DNA of 46,975 nt from Archaeoglobaceae archaeon (GTDB lineage Archaea; Halobacteriota; Archaeoglobi; Archaeoglobales; Archaeoglobaceae): NCBI GenBank assembly GCA_030153385.1, contig JASKJN010000004.1, forward strand, positions 1 to 46,975, written 5' to 3'. The notes beneath the pieces were generated by a model. That model was given only the letters and a program-made list of their open reading frames with translations. It did no database searches and was not told the DNA's origin. Positions 1-7,768 of the stretch are shown piece after piece. A program made the position numbers and the translations under genes. Position 1 is the stretch's first letter. Each line of letters opens with the position of its first letter.

Positions 1-111
1 GTAAGATGTGGAGACAGCATCGAGATAAGGGAAGTTAAGAAGTCAGACTCGATGGAGAAAGCAGACTTTTATCAAGTTACCTATTATCTATACTACCTTC
101 CCAAATATTAG
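1..111 (+). pseudogene. cas4: Cas4 nuclease, C-terminally truncated fragment
   Basis: The frame open from base 1 to a TAG at 109-111 encodes 36 residues that read as the end of the Cas4 catalytic core. They contain an EVKKSDSME segment (the ExK active-site strand) followed by ADFYQVTYYLYYL, the QxxxYY motif of RecB-like nucleases. In Cas4 this core is followed by 40-60 more residues with three cysteines that bind a 4Fe-4S cluster. Here the frame stops at once, and I find no such continuation downstream in any plus-strand frame. The gene begins before the window. Its stop overlaps the stop of the convergent DUF3800-like gene, so the 3' end was probably lost when that gene or its operon arrived. 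Cas4 identity rests on motifs only. Confidence 0.6.
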
Positions 112-1106
112 ATCAAGGTAATCTGTCTGCCGTCAGGAATAATTTCGATTTCTTTGGCCATAATATTTTCAAATACCCACTCGCCATTTATAATCTCGGC
201 TTTAGAAAGAGAAAAGGACTTATAATGACTACTATATTCGAAGTTACTGCCTCGTTTTCTTTTGTCTATCATTTCTTTTACTGGAAAAGATATTATTCCT
301 CTCTTATCAACTACTTCTTCTCCAATTTTAGGTTTTTTATTGGCTATCTTTATACCTTTATAACAAGAATGGATAACAGATCCTAAAAGCATGTCCGCTA
401 ACTGAAGCATATTGGCGTGGATGTATTCTTCTGTATCTTCTTTAAAATCTTTGTGTTGCGATGATTGATGAACAATTTCAGATGTCGGAGATATTTTAAC
501 ATAATCTCTTAAAGGTCTAATCAAATCGTCTATTAAACGCCATAAAATCCGATCCTCACTTAGTTTGCGATGATAAGGTCCCCCATCCGAGATTATTTTT
601 AGTATTTCGACAGAGTGATTTTTATCGTATAAGTAATGAACTGCGCCCTTGAGAAGCATTCTTAATAGAGTTTCATGATATCTTAATTCCTTTTCTTTTT
701 TATCCCCACCATATGAATTTAAGTGAGTCATTGGATAAAATATTATAGCCATCTTGCAAAAAAGGGGGTTAGAAAAAACGTTATTTCTTTCGCTTTTTAA
801 AGCATCTACAGCCATCTCTATAAGTTCTTTTTCGGCCTGATTATACTTTGTCCACTTTTCCCCGGAAATACTACTAAAATGAAATTTATGGTCAGCATTA
901 TAATTTTTTCTAATCTTTTTGATTTCATCATAGATTTTATCTAGTGGATCATATGTTTCTTTCATATCACCAAATAAAGTTCCTTTACGCTCTATAACGA
1001 GCTTTTTAGGAATAAAAAGCAGAATCTGCCCTTTCAAGTTTGTATTTTCAATCTTCTTTGTTTCATCATGATAAACTACAACCACGCTATGTACTTTCTC
1101 ATTCAT
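108..1106 (-). CDS. DUF3800-like protein at the end of the CRISPR effector operon
   Basis: A 332-residue protein. The N-terminal strand carrying D14-E15 and the C-terminal helix HANMLQLADMLLG (D238) resemble DUF3800, a family predicted to have an RNase H-like fold whose acidic residues sit in a DE(S/T) motif and a late LAD motif; D174 could be a third acidic residue. DUF3800 proteins occur in phage and defence contexts, and their activity is poorly known. The ATG at 1106 has a strong Shine-Dalgarno, AGGAGGT, 7 bases upstream. It follows the Cas5-like gene by 42 bases on the same strand, so it is probably co-transcribed with the effector genes. The family call is by pattern, not search. A nuclease or RNA-processing accessory role is inference. 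Confidence 0.55.
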   Translation of the reverse strand: MNEKVHSVVVVYHDETKKIENTNLKGQILLFIPKKLVIERKGTLFGDMKETYDPLDKIYDEIKKIRKNYNADHKFHFSSISGEKWTKYNQAEKELIEMAVDALKSERNNVFSNPLFCKMAIIFYPMTHLNSYGGDKKEKELRYHETLLRMLLKGAVHYLYDKNHSVEILKIISDGGPYHRKLSEDRILWRLIDDLIRPLRDYVKISPTSEIVHQSSQHKDFKEDTEEYIHANMLQLADMLLGSVIHSCYKGIKIANKKPKIGEEVVDKRGIISFPVKEMIDKRKRGSNFEYSSHYKSFSLSKAEIINGEWVFENIMAKEIEIIPDGRQITLI

Positions 1107-1148
1107 TTATATTACCTCCTCAAATAGGTGATCATGTCAAAAATCAAA

Positions 1149-2030
1149 TCATCTCCGCTGTGGAATCTTGAATAGAGCAGATTTAACGACTATATTCCTT
1201 TTCCAGTAAGGGGGATTCTCAGATCCATAGCCGATTTTAGAGTCTAGTAAAGACATTTTTCTGATTTTTCTTAGCTCTACAATCTTCTCTGGAGACAATG
1301 GTCTCCATGTTTCCAAGTATTCTTCACTGTGAATTATGTATTCGGGAGTTAGAGTATTCGTGCTATTCAGGGGATAAATAGAGTAATCCAAAAGATCTCC
1401 CCATCCCATATTTCGTTTTTTACCTATGCCCAGCTTCTTCAAGACGGAAAGCAGTTCCTTAAGGTCATCTCTAGACACTCCATCAACAATCGCAGCCCAT
1501 AGTAAATTGGTCACATATATTTTCACCTGGTAATCAACAGCTTTGTATGGTCCACGTTGAGGATCAGTTTGAGAATTAGGGAAACTCTTGACGTTTAGCT
1601 TAACTCCCAATTGCTTGCGGATAAGTGCAGTTTTAATAATATCATCCCTACGTCCGAGTCGGAGGAATATCTGAGAAGTTTCCGCCTTGTAAAGGTGATG
1701 CCTTTCTGAAGACTCATAACGTGCATCGTTACCAACAGAGAACTTTACCTCAAATCCCATTGGAGTCGTGACTATAAGGCTATTATTCTCTCTAATGGCA
1801 GGTAGCAGGTAAGAACTGCGAATTTCAGAATTCCACTCAAGTTCCTTTGATGTTAAGGTGTCTTCTAAATATTGGATTCTCCAATCTGAACTGGTAGATA
1901 GTTTGGCTTTGTAGTACTCTGCAAATGCTAGTGGCCCATCAAAGGGTATAAACTCTTGGGAAAGGATATTGGGGCTTGATAAGGAGAGAGAAAGTGGAAA
2001 AGCCCCGAATTTCAAGGTGACTAGGTACAT
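1149..2030 (-). CDS. csf3: Cas5-like RAMP protein, Csf3 candidate
   Basis: A 293-residue RAMP-superfamily protein, probably the Cas5-type subunit that caps the crRNA 5' end in a class 1 effector. A glycine-rich loop, LGIGKKRNMGWGDL, lies near residue 200, as in RAMP RRM folds. The C-terminal part has a GYGSENPPYW segment like the GY-x-PPYW end that I recall from type IV Csf3 proteins. It is longer than typical Csf3 (about 220 residues). The ATG at 2030 is preceded by AGGAGG at a good distance. It lies 36 bases downstream of the Cas7-like gene in the operon. It could instead be a second Cas7-like or Cas6-like RAMP, but a separate Cas6 is already present. Confidence 0.6.
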   Translation of the reverse strand: MYLVTLKFGAFPLSLSLSSPNILSQEFIPFDGPLAFAEYYKAKLSTSSDWRIQYLEDTLTSKELEWNSEIRSSYLLPAIRENNSLIVTTPMGFEVKFSVGNDARYESSERHHLYKAETSQIFLRLGRRDDIIKTALIRKQLGVKLNVKSFPNSQTDPQRGPYKAVDYQVKIYVTNLLWAAIVDGVSRDDLKELLSVLKKLGIGKKRNMGWGDLLDYSIYPLNSTNTLTPEYIIHSEEYLETWRPLSPEKIVELRKIRKMSLLDSKIGYGSENPPYWKRNIVVKSALFKIPQRR

Positions 2031-2066
2031 CGTAGGCCTCCTAGCTAGAGTTCAAAGATTAAGATG

Positions 2067-3032
2067 TTATTCCTCTTCTTGTTGCTCCTCTTTGTCTTCT
2101 TTCACAAAATAACTGTTGGGATCTGTTTTTAATGCATTTAGTATTTTCTTTAGATTATTGCTATTTGAAATGTAGTTATCATAAGCCTGTATGAACTTCT
2201 TTTGTTCTTCTTCTGAAACACCCACCATCTCTATCTTTACTTTACCTAAGCCTCCAGCAACGCGGCCTCCTACATTGCTCAGGCGCTTAAGTGTCTTTAT
2301 TACTAACCCCCATTCTTCATCACTCATAGGTATTACATCTTCAACATAGCTGTAGAATACTGTTCCTGGAACAACTACCTGACGGTATAACCTCTGTTGA
2401 ATCGCGCTGTCTTCTGGTTTTACTTCTTCAGGCTCACCCTGAATTTCGTTTAAGAGTTCTTTTAATTGCATGACCTTACTCGTGTCGTCCTTACGAGTAA
2501 TTAGAACTGAGTGAACAATATCTTTCAAAAGAGATGGTACTTCTTTGTCATTTTGTAATACTCCAAGGTCCTTTAACAAGGACTTAGTCTCCTCAGTGAG
2601 CGGATAGCCGATGCCAACCTTCAGTTTTCCAGGTATGATGATTTTTTTGATAGCAACGCCCATTATCGATAGTGGTAATAACAGATAGACATATTGTTCC
2701 ATAATATTCTTAATAATATTGGGTTCAACCTTCGATTGTTCATTGTCTTTTCCAGCAAGGATTCCACCGCTAAAGAGCGACAAAAGTGTTCCAATGTGCG
2801 CTTTTACATCCTCATTGTTATTTTTAGCATTGGAAATCACATCCTCGAGGAACTGAAGTGCCATCTGATCTCTAAGAACGCCTCTGAGGCTATTGCCGGG
2901 AAGCACGGGGACATCGATAGGCTTACCATCCTCCCCAATAACGGGCAGGGAATAAAGCAATGTTTCTATCCCTATAGACTCGTAGCCAACGCTTATGGGT
3001 TCAAGAGCCTTCATTTCCAGTACTACCCTCAT
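2067..3032 (-). CDS. csf2: Cas7-like backbone subunit, Csf2 candidate
   Basis: A 321-residue RAMP protein, the probable helical backbone subunit that polymerises along the crRNA. Near residue 45 it has LPGNSLRGVLRDQ, the PGSSLxGxLR motif shared by Cas7-type proteins of types III and IV. A TRKDD motif lies near the middle, and a glycine-rich segment, GGRVAGGLGKVKI, near residue 260. The C-terminus is acidic (repeated Glu). I start it at the ATG at 3032, because AGAGGTG lies just upstream; a GTG at 3041 would sit inside that site. It overlaps the preceding small-subunit gene by 32 bases, which suggests translational coupling. Length and position fit Csf2. Csc2 of subtype I-D is the main alternative. 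Confidence 0.65.
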   Translation of the reverse strand: MRVVLEMKALEPISVGYESIGIETLLYSLPVIGEDGKPIDVPVLPGNSLRGVLRDQMALQFLEDVISNAKNNNEDVKAHIGTLLSLFSGGILAGKDNEQSKVEPNIIKNIMEQYVYLLLPLSIMGVAIKKIIIPGKLKVGIGYPLTEETKSLLKDLGVLQNDKEVPSLLKDIVHSVLITRKDDTSKVMQLKELLNEIQGEPEEVKPEDSAIQQRLYRQVVVPGTVFYSYVEDVIPMSDEEWGLVIKTLKRLSNVGGRVAGGLGKVKIEMVGVSEEEQKKFIQAYDNYISNSNNLKKILNALKTDPNSYFVKEDKEEQQEEE

Positions 3033-3390
3033 TCTTGTCACCTCTTATCGCCTTAACATAAGCAGCATACAAAACAGTACTCAAGTAGGGATACTTTTTC
3101 AAAAAATCTATAACTTCCTCCTCATGCTCTTTGGCTTTTTCATAAATATTTTTGAAAGAACTTCCCTTTTCTCTCGATATAAAAAGAGAATCTCCAGCTA
3201 TCTGACTTAGAAGCTTTTCAATGAACTCCCTAAGAGTGTTTGAACTCTTTGCAACTACTGCGATTCTTTTTGCAAGAATCGAATATTTTTTCTCTCTAAC
3301 TTCCTTTCCAACTTCACTCCAGTCCACAAGGCTGTCTAACCCAGCCAATAGCTGAGTAACTAACTCCTCAATGTTTTCTTTTTCTTGCAC
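3001..3390 (-). CDS. cas11: small alpha-helical effector subunit, Cas11-like
   Basis: A 129-residue protein rich in Leu, Glu and Lys, predicted to be nearly all helical, with no cysteine motif and no transmembrane segment. Its place between the large subunit and the Cas7-like gene, and its size, are those of Cas11 small subunits, which line the belly of class 1 complexes and contact the target strand. The sequence itself is not diagnostic. I choose the GTG at 3390, because AAAGGAGGTG sits 7 bases upstream; the GTG at 3399 falls within that ribosome-binding site. It overlaps both neighbours (23 bases into the large-subunit gene, 32 into the Cas7-like gene). A discrete small-subunit gene argues against subtype I-D, where this part is made from inside cas10d. 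Confidence 0.55.
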   Translation of the reverse strand: MQEKENIEELVTQLLAGLDSLVDWSEVGKEVREKKYSILAKRIAVVAKSSNTLREFIEKLLSQIAGDSLFISREKGSSFKNIYEKAKEHEEEVIDFLKKYPYLSTVLYAAYVKAIRGDKNEGSTGNEGS

Positions 3391-5179
3391 GAGACCCACC
3401 TCCTTTTATCTTAACTTCTGGAACACCAAAAATTGGAGAATACACATCCCTAAGCTTTTGGAGTAGATAAATTCCTAATTCTGGATTTGAAGCATAAACT
3501 TTTCTTAAGACTAAAAATTCTTCTGGAAGTAAGTCTTTTTCATTGCCAGGGAAAACTACGCTTGAATGGAGTCCACTTTGAAGGATGAATTTCTTCTTCT
3601 GGTAGCCCAGTGCAACTGTCATTGCCTGAGGAGTAATCTCTATCTCATAGGGATACACTAAAACTGTTGGATTCAAGAAAAACTTTATTATCCACTCCTC
3701 TTCTTTTTTAATTGAACCTTCTTTGGAATCTTTAGTTTTATTAAAATAAAGAGAATAATAAATCTCACTTAGCAACTCTAACCAAATTTTTGATGAAATG
3801 CTCCTTATAAACTCTGTCTCCTTAAAGATTGGAACATCATGAAGGATCTTAACGTTTGAGACTAATGCCTCATAAGGGATATACTCGTCTAGCCTCCTCC
3901 GCGGTCTGAATAGCTCCTCGATCTCAAATCCCAACTTGCATGCAGGGCATGCAACTCCTGCGTTTCTTAGTAGCAACCATCTGTCCGTAAACTTATCCTC
4001 CAAGACGCTACTAATCTTTTCGTTCTCCGCAATTGGTTCTCCTGGCTCACCACAGAAAATGCATGCCTCATCGTTATTGAATCTACCAGTTAAGGAGCTT
4101 GCAATCTTATCGAGATCTATCTGTTCGAATGCACTTTTCTGTTTCTCATTTTTCTGTTTCTTTTTCTTCAAATCATAATCATCAAGCATCTTCTTTAAAT
4201 CATTAAGCATCTCCTTAATAACATCTTTTAAAGCCAGTTGTTCAAATCCAGCACCCACATAGAGAAGATACGCATCTCTGGAGCTTGTCAGATACACTGT
4301 GGATAATGCCGCTCCAAAGGGAATCCTGATGCCACGGATCTTTTTTGCATTTTCGTCTACGTCAATAACGACATTTGATTCTTCATAGTATTCAAAATAA
4401 AACAAATCTCTATGGAACCTTGAGGGAAGAGGTATTATCATAGTTTCATTATCGATCTCGATTTTCCAGTTCTCTTTCTTTATATACTCTGCGGCTTCTT
4501 CAATTGTGCTAACTCCGTTGAGCGGTCTGTATTCATACCGTATCCTTGAAACTCCAAGAATTTCTTGGAATCTTTCCGAATACTTTTTGCTTAACATTTT
4601 AATTAATTTTCTCCTCAAATGGGCAAGAAGAAACATCCTATACGGTCCAGCAACTCTTAAATGCTCAGTAATTATGAACTCTTGTGACTTAGGCAGGCTA
4701 AATGGAATACTGACTTCTAAACCAGATAAGGCGCCACTCTGCTCAATTTGACATATTTCATTACAATCTTTTTCCTTTTTGGGGTGATGCCATCGTGAGA
4801 TGTTAGCAACTTTATTCACATCAACAGATTCCTTAAATACGCTTAGTATCTGTGAATACAACTCGTCATCTGTTATAAGATGACGCCACCTCGTTTGCCC
4901 AAAATCAAACACCGGCTTAAAATAGTCATGGATCAGCGCCGCTAAGGTGGCCTCTCGTGAGTTAAACCTTAATGAGGCTGCTGAGACCACTATCAAATGG
5001 TGTGTTAGTTCATCCAGATGCGGCATTTCTGTGCCCTTCTCAGTTCTAGCTAAAGTACCCTCTATCAATGGAGATGTTAAGTCAGTTTTGCTATCAGCTG
5101 TATTTTTGAAATACACGTCAAGGGGAAGTTGTCTCCTGGTTTCTTTTATCTTCCTCTTTTTATATTTTCTTTCTCCCAT
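3368..5179 (-). CDS. HD-domain CRISPR large subunit, Cas10-like without GGDD
   Basis: A 603-residue large subunit. Numbering here counts from a TTG one codon upstream of the chosen ATG at 5179. An N-terminal HD domain is visible: H61-H62, then ALIHDYFK with H85-D86, then RWHHPK with H132-H133. A basic, low-complexity linker (about 330-350) leads to a zinc finger, CIFC (C374, C377) and CPAC (C412, C415). I see no GGDD motif, so cyclic oligoadenylate synthesis is unlikely, and no helicase motifs. Such a protein beside Csf2- and Csf3-like genes is the hallmark, as I know it, of subtype IV-C. It would provide crRNA 5'-end or target recognition plus a nuclease. It starts within the last 20 bases of cas6 behind GGTGAAGG. 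A shortened Cas10d relative (subtype I-D) is the alternative. Confidence 0.65.
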   Translation of the reverse strand: MGERKYKKRKIKETRRQLPLDVYFKNTADSKTDLTSPLIEGTLARTEKGTEMPHLDELTHHLIVVSAASLRFNSREATLAALIHDYFKPVFDFGQTRWRHLITDDELYSQILSVFKESVDVNKVANISRWHHPKKEKDCNEICQIEQSGALSGLEVSIPFSLPKSQEFIITEHLRVAGPYRMFLLAHLRRKLIKMLSKKYSERFQEILGVSRIRYEYRPLNGVSTIEEAAEYIKKENWKIEIDNETMIIPLPSRFHRDLFYFEYYEESNVVIDVDENAKKIRGIRIPFGAALSTVYLTSSRDAYLLYVGAGFEQLALKDVIKEMLNDLKKMLDDYDLKKKKQKNEKQKSAFEQIDLDKIASSLTGRFNNDEACIFCGEPGEPIAENEKISSVLEDKFTDRWLLLRNAGVACPACKLGFEIEELFRPRRRLDEYIPYEALVSNVKILHDVPIFKETEFIRSISSKIWLELLSEIYYSLYFNKTKDSKEGSIKKEEEWIIKFFLNPTVLVYPYEIEITPQAMTVALGYQKKKFILQSGLHSSVVFPGNEKDLLPEEFLVLRKVYASNPELGIYLLQKLRDVYSPIFGVPEVKIKGGGSRARKRKH

Positions 5180-5885
5180 CAACCTTCACCATCCCAAACC
5201 CCATGCTGTTTTTACTTCCAAATCCAGCCTTGTAGCCCACTTCCAGGAGATCTCTGCTTCCCTTTGCAATGAAAACCATCTCAACGCACTTGTGCCAGGT
5301 ATTCTTGATCCTGATCCTTTTCGGCTTCACGTTCAAGGGCTCTATTTCAAGCTCATCGCTCTCTGGATCTTTTCCGTAAAGAATTCGATACTTTTTGACC
5401 AAGTTCTTCCTTATCACCTCGTAAAACCTCTCATCGCTTGGATAAAGATCAACGCATCTACTTACAGCACCGCTGACTTCAACGGTTGAAGCATAGATTG
5501 GGCTCATCGTAACAAATCTTTCCTTTGATCCAATTTCTTGTTCTTTAACAACTTGAATCTCCGAAACAAAGAACTCTGAACCGTTTATTTTTACTTCTGG
5601 ATTGATCAAAAATCCCTCTGCAAGCTTCGCTATTATTTCATTTTTTGGGCTTGAAATGAAAAAGTAAGCCGGTCCTTTGATGAAAATCTTCTCACCTTCG
5701 ATTTCGTAGCAATCTGTAAATATCTTGCTGAAGGTGAAGAACTTTGGCCCAAATGGTTTGTGGAGCTCGAGGGATAAACTCTTATCGACCTTTTTTAATT
5801 TATGGAAAATTGCCGAAGCCAGGTGGTAGTTGTAGTTGAGATCGAGAATGGCTTCATTTGAAGAAAGAGTGAGCTTCAATCTCAC
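5160..5885 (-). CDS. cas6: Cas6 pre-crRNA endoribonuclease
   Basis: A 241-residue Cas6 that would cut CRISPR repeat RNA to release crRNAs. The N-terminus MRLKLTLSSN and the segment LDLNYNYHLASAIFHKL match the first RRM of Cas6. H42, in ELHKPFGPKFFTFS, aligns with the catalytic histidine region of Pyrococcus Cas6. The C-terminal glycine-rich signature AGFGSKNSMGFGMVKV is intact. The start is GTG at 5885; an ATG two bases earlier is out of frame. A TATA-like element 25 bases upstream suggests a leaderless transcript. It is the first gene of the effector operon and overlaps the large-subunit gene by 20 bases. This is the most secure call of the cluster. Confidence 0.88.
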   Translation of the reverse strand: MRLKLTLSSNEAILDLNYNYHLASAIFHKLKKVDKSLSLELHKPFGPKFFTFSKIFTDCYEIEGEKIFIKGPAYFFISSPKNEIIAKLAEGFLINPEVKINGSEFFVSEIQVVKEQEIGSKERFVTMSPIYASTVEVSGAVSRCVDLYPSDERFYEVIRKNLVKKYRILYGKDPESDELEIEPLNVKPKRIRIKNTWHKCVEMVFIAKGSRDLLEVGYKAGFGSKNSMGFGMVKVDGRKKI

Positions 5886-5905
5886 ATGCTCATTTTTATT
5901 TCAAT

Positions 5906-5914
5906 CTTAATAAA
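5906..5914 (-). promoter_or_regulatory. TATA box for the CRISPR effector operon
   Basis: On the minus strand TTTATTAAG, preceded by a purine-rich BRE-like GAAAAC, is centred 25 bases upstream of the cas6 GTG. That spacing places the transcription start at or next to the start codon. Confidence 0.5.
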
Positions 5915-6063
5915 GTTTTCTGTAAGATGAAGATGTAGCAAGGTTGACAAAATGAAGTTATTCATTTTTGTGGAACGCTGTTTTCAATATCTCTATGACA
6001 ACGCTTAATATAAATAAAGCCAAAAATTGTAGTGAGAAAAGAACCAGAATGGCAAAACATGGA

Positions 6064-6094
6064 AAGCTACCTTGAGAAAAATTATCGGTAGCTT
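6064..6094. repeat. 8-bp inverted repeat
   Basis: AAGCTACC at 6064-6071 is matched by GGTAGCTT at 6087-6094 with a 15-base loop. There is no T-tract, so it is not an obvious terminator. It lies in the gap between cas6 and vapC (5886-6428), which otherwise holds only the operon promoter and one short ORF. Confidence 0.35.
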
Positions 6095-6114
6095 GAAGAA
6101 CTAATACGATAAAT

Positions 6115-6273
6115 TTAAGATGCTAATCTTTCAAAAAATCTTTGTCTCTTCTCTCCAATCAAAACAAAGCCCTTTGGAATCGTTTTCCTTACAAGAAGAA
6201 CATTTAAATCCCTAGCTTTGAAAGCAAGCTTTTGATTTTCTGCAACAACTCTTCCAAGATTACGATAAGACAT
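6115..6273 (-). CDS. short hypothetical ORF, possible gene remnant
   Basis: An ATG-started frame of 52 residues, from MSYRNLGRVV to FFERLAS, closed by TAA at 6115. It is basic, with no cysteine or membrane segment. An in-frame TGA lies about a dozen codons upstream, so it is not the plain tail of a longer gene. Regular alternation of hydrophobic and charged residues makes chance less likely, but I recognise no family and see no Shine-Dalgarno. It could be debris of a lost gene between the CRISPR operon and vapBC. Confidence 0.2.
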   Translation of the reverse strand: MSYRNLGRVVAENQKLAFKARDLNVLLVRKTIPKGFVLIGEKRQRFFERLAS

Positions 6274-6428
6274 AATATAACTTGGTAAAAATCTACGTGT
6301 TCTTTGTCAAGCTGACAGATGTTTAACAACGTGGATGCGGAATTTAGTGCTGTTAAGAGGAAATTTTCGAGTAAAGATTGGGCCTCCTCTAGCTGTGATA
6401 GGAGAAATCGAGATGGATCGTGTTTACT

Positions 6429-6899
6429 TCAGGTCCGGTCCTCCTCATCTTCTTTGATGTCCTCGGCTTTAAAGGCGAATTTCACTCCTTCAAATCTGCA
6501 AACTTCTTCAAAATCCCTATCGAGAGAGACAAGAAATTCGATTTCGTGAAACTTGCAGGTGGCGAGAATTATCGCATCGTTCGGCAGCAGGCCGTATTTT
6601 CGGATAAGATCGTACGTAAGACCAACAATACTCTCATTAACATCAAGGATTCGGAACTGGTCTATGAACTCCTTTGGATCCCTTTCGTTTATGTACTTCC
6701 CCACTTCCTTCTTACCTTTCATCGTAAGTGGAGACGATCCCGATTTGAGAGAAAGGTAGTGAAAAACGAACTCGCTGAATACTATATCGTTGATGTAAAC
6801 TTCCGCATTGAGTTCGAGCAACCGATTCAGAATTTCTTTAGCCCGCTCATTTCCCTTCACGAATTCGATGAGGACTGAGGAGTCTACAAAGACCTTCAT
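6429..6899 (-). CDS. vapC: VapC-type PIN-domain ribonuclease toxin
   Basis: A 156-residue PIN-domain protein, the toxin of a VapBC module that cleaves RNA until held by VapB. The acidic active-site set is present: D6 in MKVFVDSS, E43 in FSEFVF, D108 in LPNDAIILA, and D127/D129 near SLDRDF. The ATG at 6899 overlaps the vapB stop as ATGA, which decides the start over a TTG at 6911. It is slightly longer than average, with an acidic C-terminal tail (about 145-156). The pair stands alone between the CRISPR operon and decayed sequence, as is common in accessory archaeal DNA. Confidence 0.85.
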   Translation of the reverse strand: MKVFVDSSVLIEFVKGNERAKEILNRLLELNAEVYINDIVFSEFVFHYLSLKSGSSPLTMKGKKEVGKYINERDPKEFIDQFRILDVNESIVGLTYDLIRKYGLLPNDAIILATCKFHEIEFLVSLDRDFEEVCRFEGVKFAFKAEDIKEDEEDRT

Positions 6900-7075
6900 T
6901 GAAGATACCAATCTTCCTCTCTGATTTCACCAGTGTATCTACCAAAGTATTTGTTGAGAATATTTTTATCCAGTCTCTTTGGTTGTACGAGCTTTTTTAC
7001 GATCTCCTCGATCAGCTTTTTGACTTTATCTTCCATTCCGTCAGGAACCTTCAGTCTAATGGTTATTTCTGTCAT
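6896..7075 (-). CDS. vapB: VapB-type antitoxin
   Basis: A 59-residue protein beginning MTEITIRLKVPDG. A short beta-strand followed by amphipathic helices fits a ribbon-helix-helix-like VapB antitoxin. The C-terminal half (about 30-59, with EIREEDWYLQ at the end) would be the VapC-binding tail. I start it at the ATG at 7075 rather than upstream, because a TATA box 25 bases away predicts a leaderless start there. Its stop overlaps the vapC start. Autoregulation through this promoter is expected from the family but is not shown by the sequence. Confidence 0.75.
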   Translation of the reverse strand: MTEITIRLKVPDGMEDKVKKLIEEIVKKLVQPKRLDKNILNKYFGRYTGEIREEDWYLQ

Positions 7076-7093
7076 TTGTTCTCTTCTGTTTGG

Positions 7094-7106
7094 AAAATAT
7101 TTAAGT
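7094..7106 (-). promoter_or_regulatory. TATA box for vapBC
   Basis: Minus-strand ACTTAAATATTTT is centred 25 bases before the vapB ATG, predicting a leaderless mRNA. Confidence 0.5.
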
Positions 7107-7252
7107 TTACTGTTTGGGGATCTGGACAATGATAACCCTCAAAAAAATGCTTAGATAACTAGATTACCCTTCCGATTGTTCTCACTTCTAAGAAGCTTGA
7201 GCCAAATCAAAGACGCTACGCAGCAATTCTGGCTGTTTTCTCAATTCTTGCT

Positions 7253-7459
7253 GTGGAGGGAAAGTTTTTGTCTTCTAAGCAAATCGCTTTTATCCTAATA
7301 CTGCTTTTGATAGCACCCATTATACCTTATCTGCTCAAATTCATCCGTTTTGAACCAAAATACGATCTCTCTGCCAAGGATCTGCTTAAGCTTGTTTTCC
7401 TTTCAGTGATCTTGGCGCTATGCATTTTCTTGGTTGCCCTCGTTGTAGAGCTTTTTTAG
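7253..7459 (+). CDS. small membrane protein or fragment
   Basis: A GTG-started frame of 68 residues with two strongly hydrophobic stretches (about residues 10-30 and 46-67) separated by a charged loop, FEPKYDLSAKD. It should span the membrane twice. The same frame stays open upstream to a TAG at 7160 without an ATG, reading through KLEPNQRRYAAILAVFSILA. It may therefore be the tail of a membrane-protein gene that has lost its start. No family recognised. It lies between vapBC and the hicAB remnant, in a stretch with several decayed genes. Confidence 0.35.
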   Translation: MEGKFLSSKQIAFILILLLIAPIIPYLLKFIRFEPKYDLSAKDLLKLVFLSVILALCIFLVALVVELF

Positions 7460-7639
7460 CGCTTGCTCCGAATCTAAAATAGGCTTGAAAGATGACCAAA
7501 GACGATCTTAGTAGAGCTAAAAGTGGATTGTATAATATCATGAATAATACTATTTTAGTTGACGTGGAAAGCGGGAGGCTGTTTTTCCGTAACAGTTTTT
7601 TGTTCGATGGTTTACTTTACAGTTTCAAAGTAGTCTGCC

Positions 7640-7768
7640 ATGGCTACGTATTCGAATGACGTAAACCATGGAAGCGGGCACGAGAAAGCTCTGATAACAG
7701 TGGCTGCGGAAAGGGAACACATCAAGAAACAAACAGCTATAAACTTGCAAAACAGCTTAAAGCTATGA
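7640..7768 (+). pseudogene. degenerate HicA toxin remnant
   Basis: A 42-residue frame whose middle, HGSGHEKALITVAAEREHI, and end, KKQTAINLQNSLKL, resemble the C-terminal half of HicA mRNA interferases. There the pattern runs HGSGH, a VTVP strand, H-x-EIKKGT, then an NILKQL helix. The catalytic histidine in GSGH is kept, but the N-terminal half of HicA is missing and the P-x-H-x-EI segment is altered. Its TGA overlaps the start of the HicB-like frame as ATGA, the normal hicA-hicB arrangement. I read it as a decayed toxin. Confidence 0.45.

Noticed and set aside
108-1106. A transposase call for the DUF3800-like gene because of its acidic RNase H-like residues
   Set aside because: No inverted repeats, no target-site duplication and no transposase motif order were visible around it.
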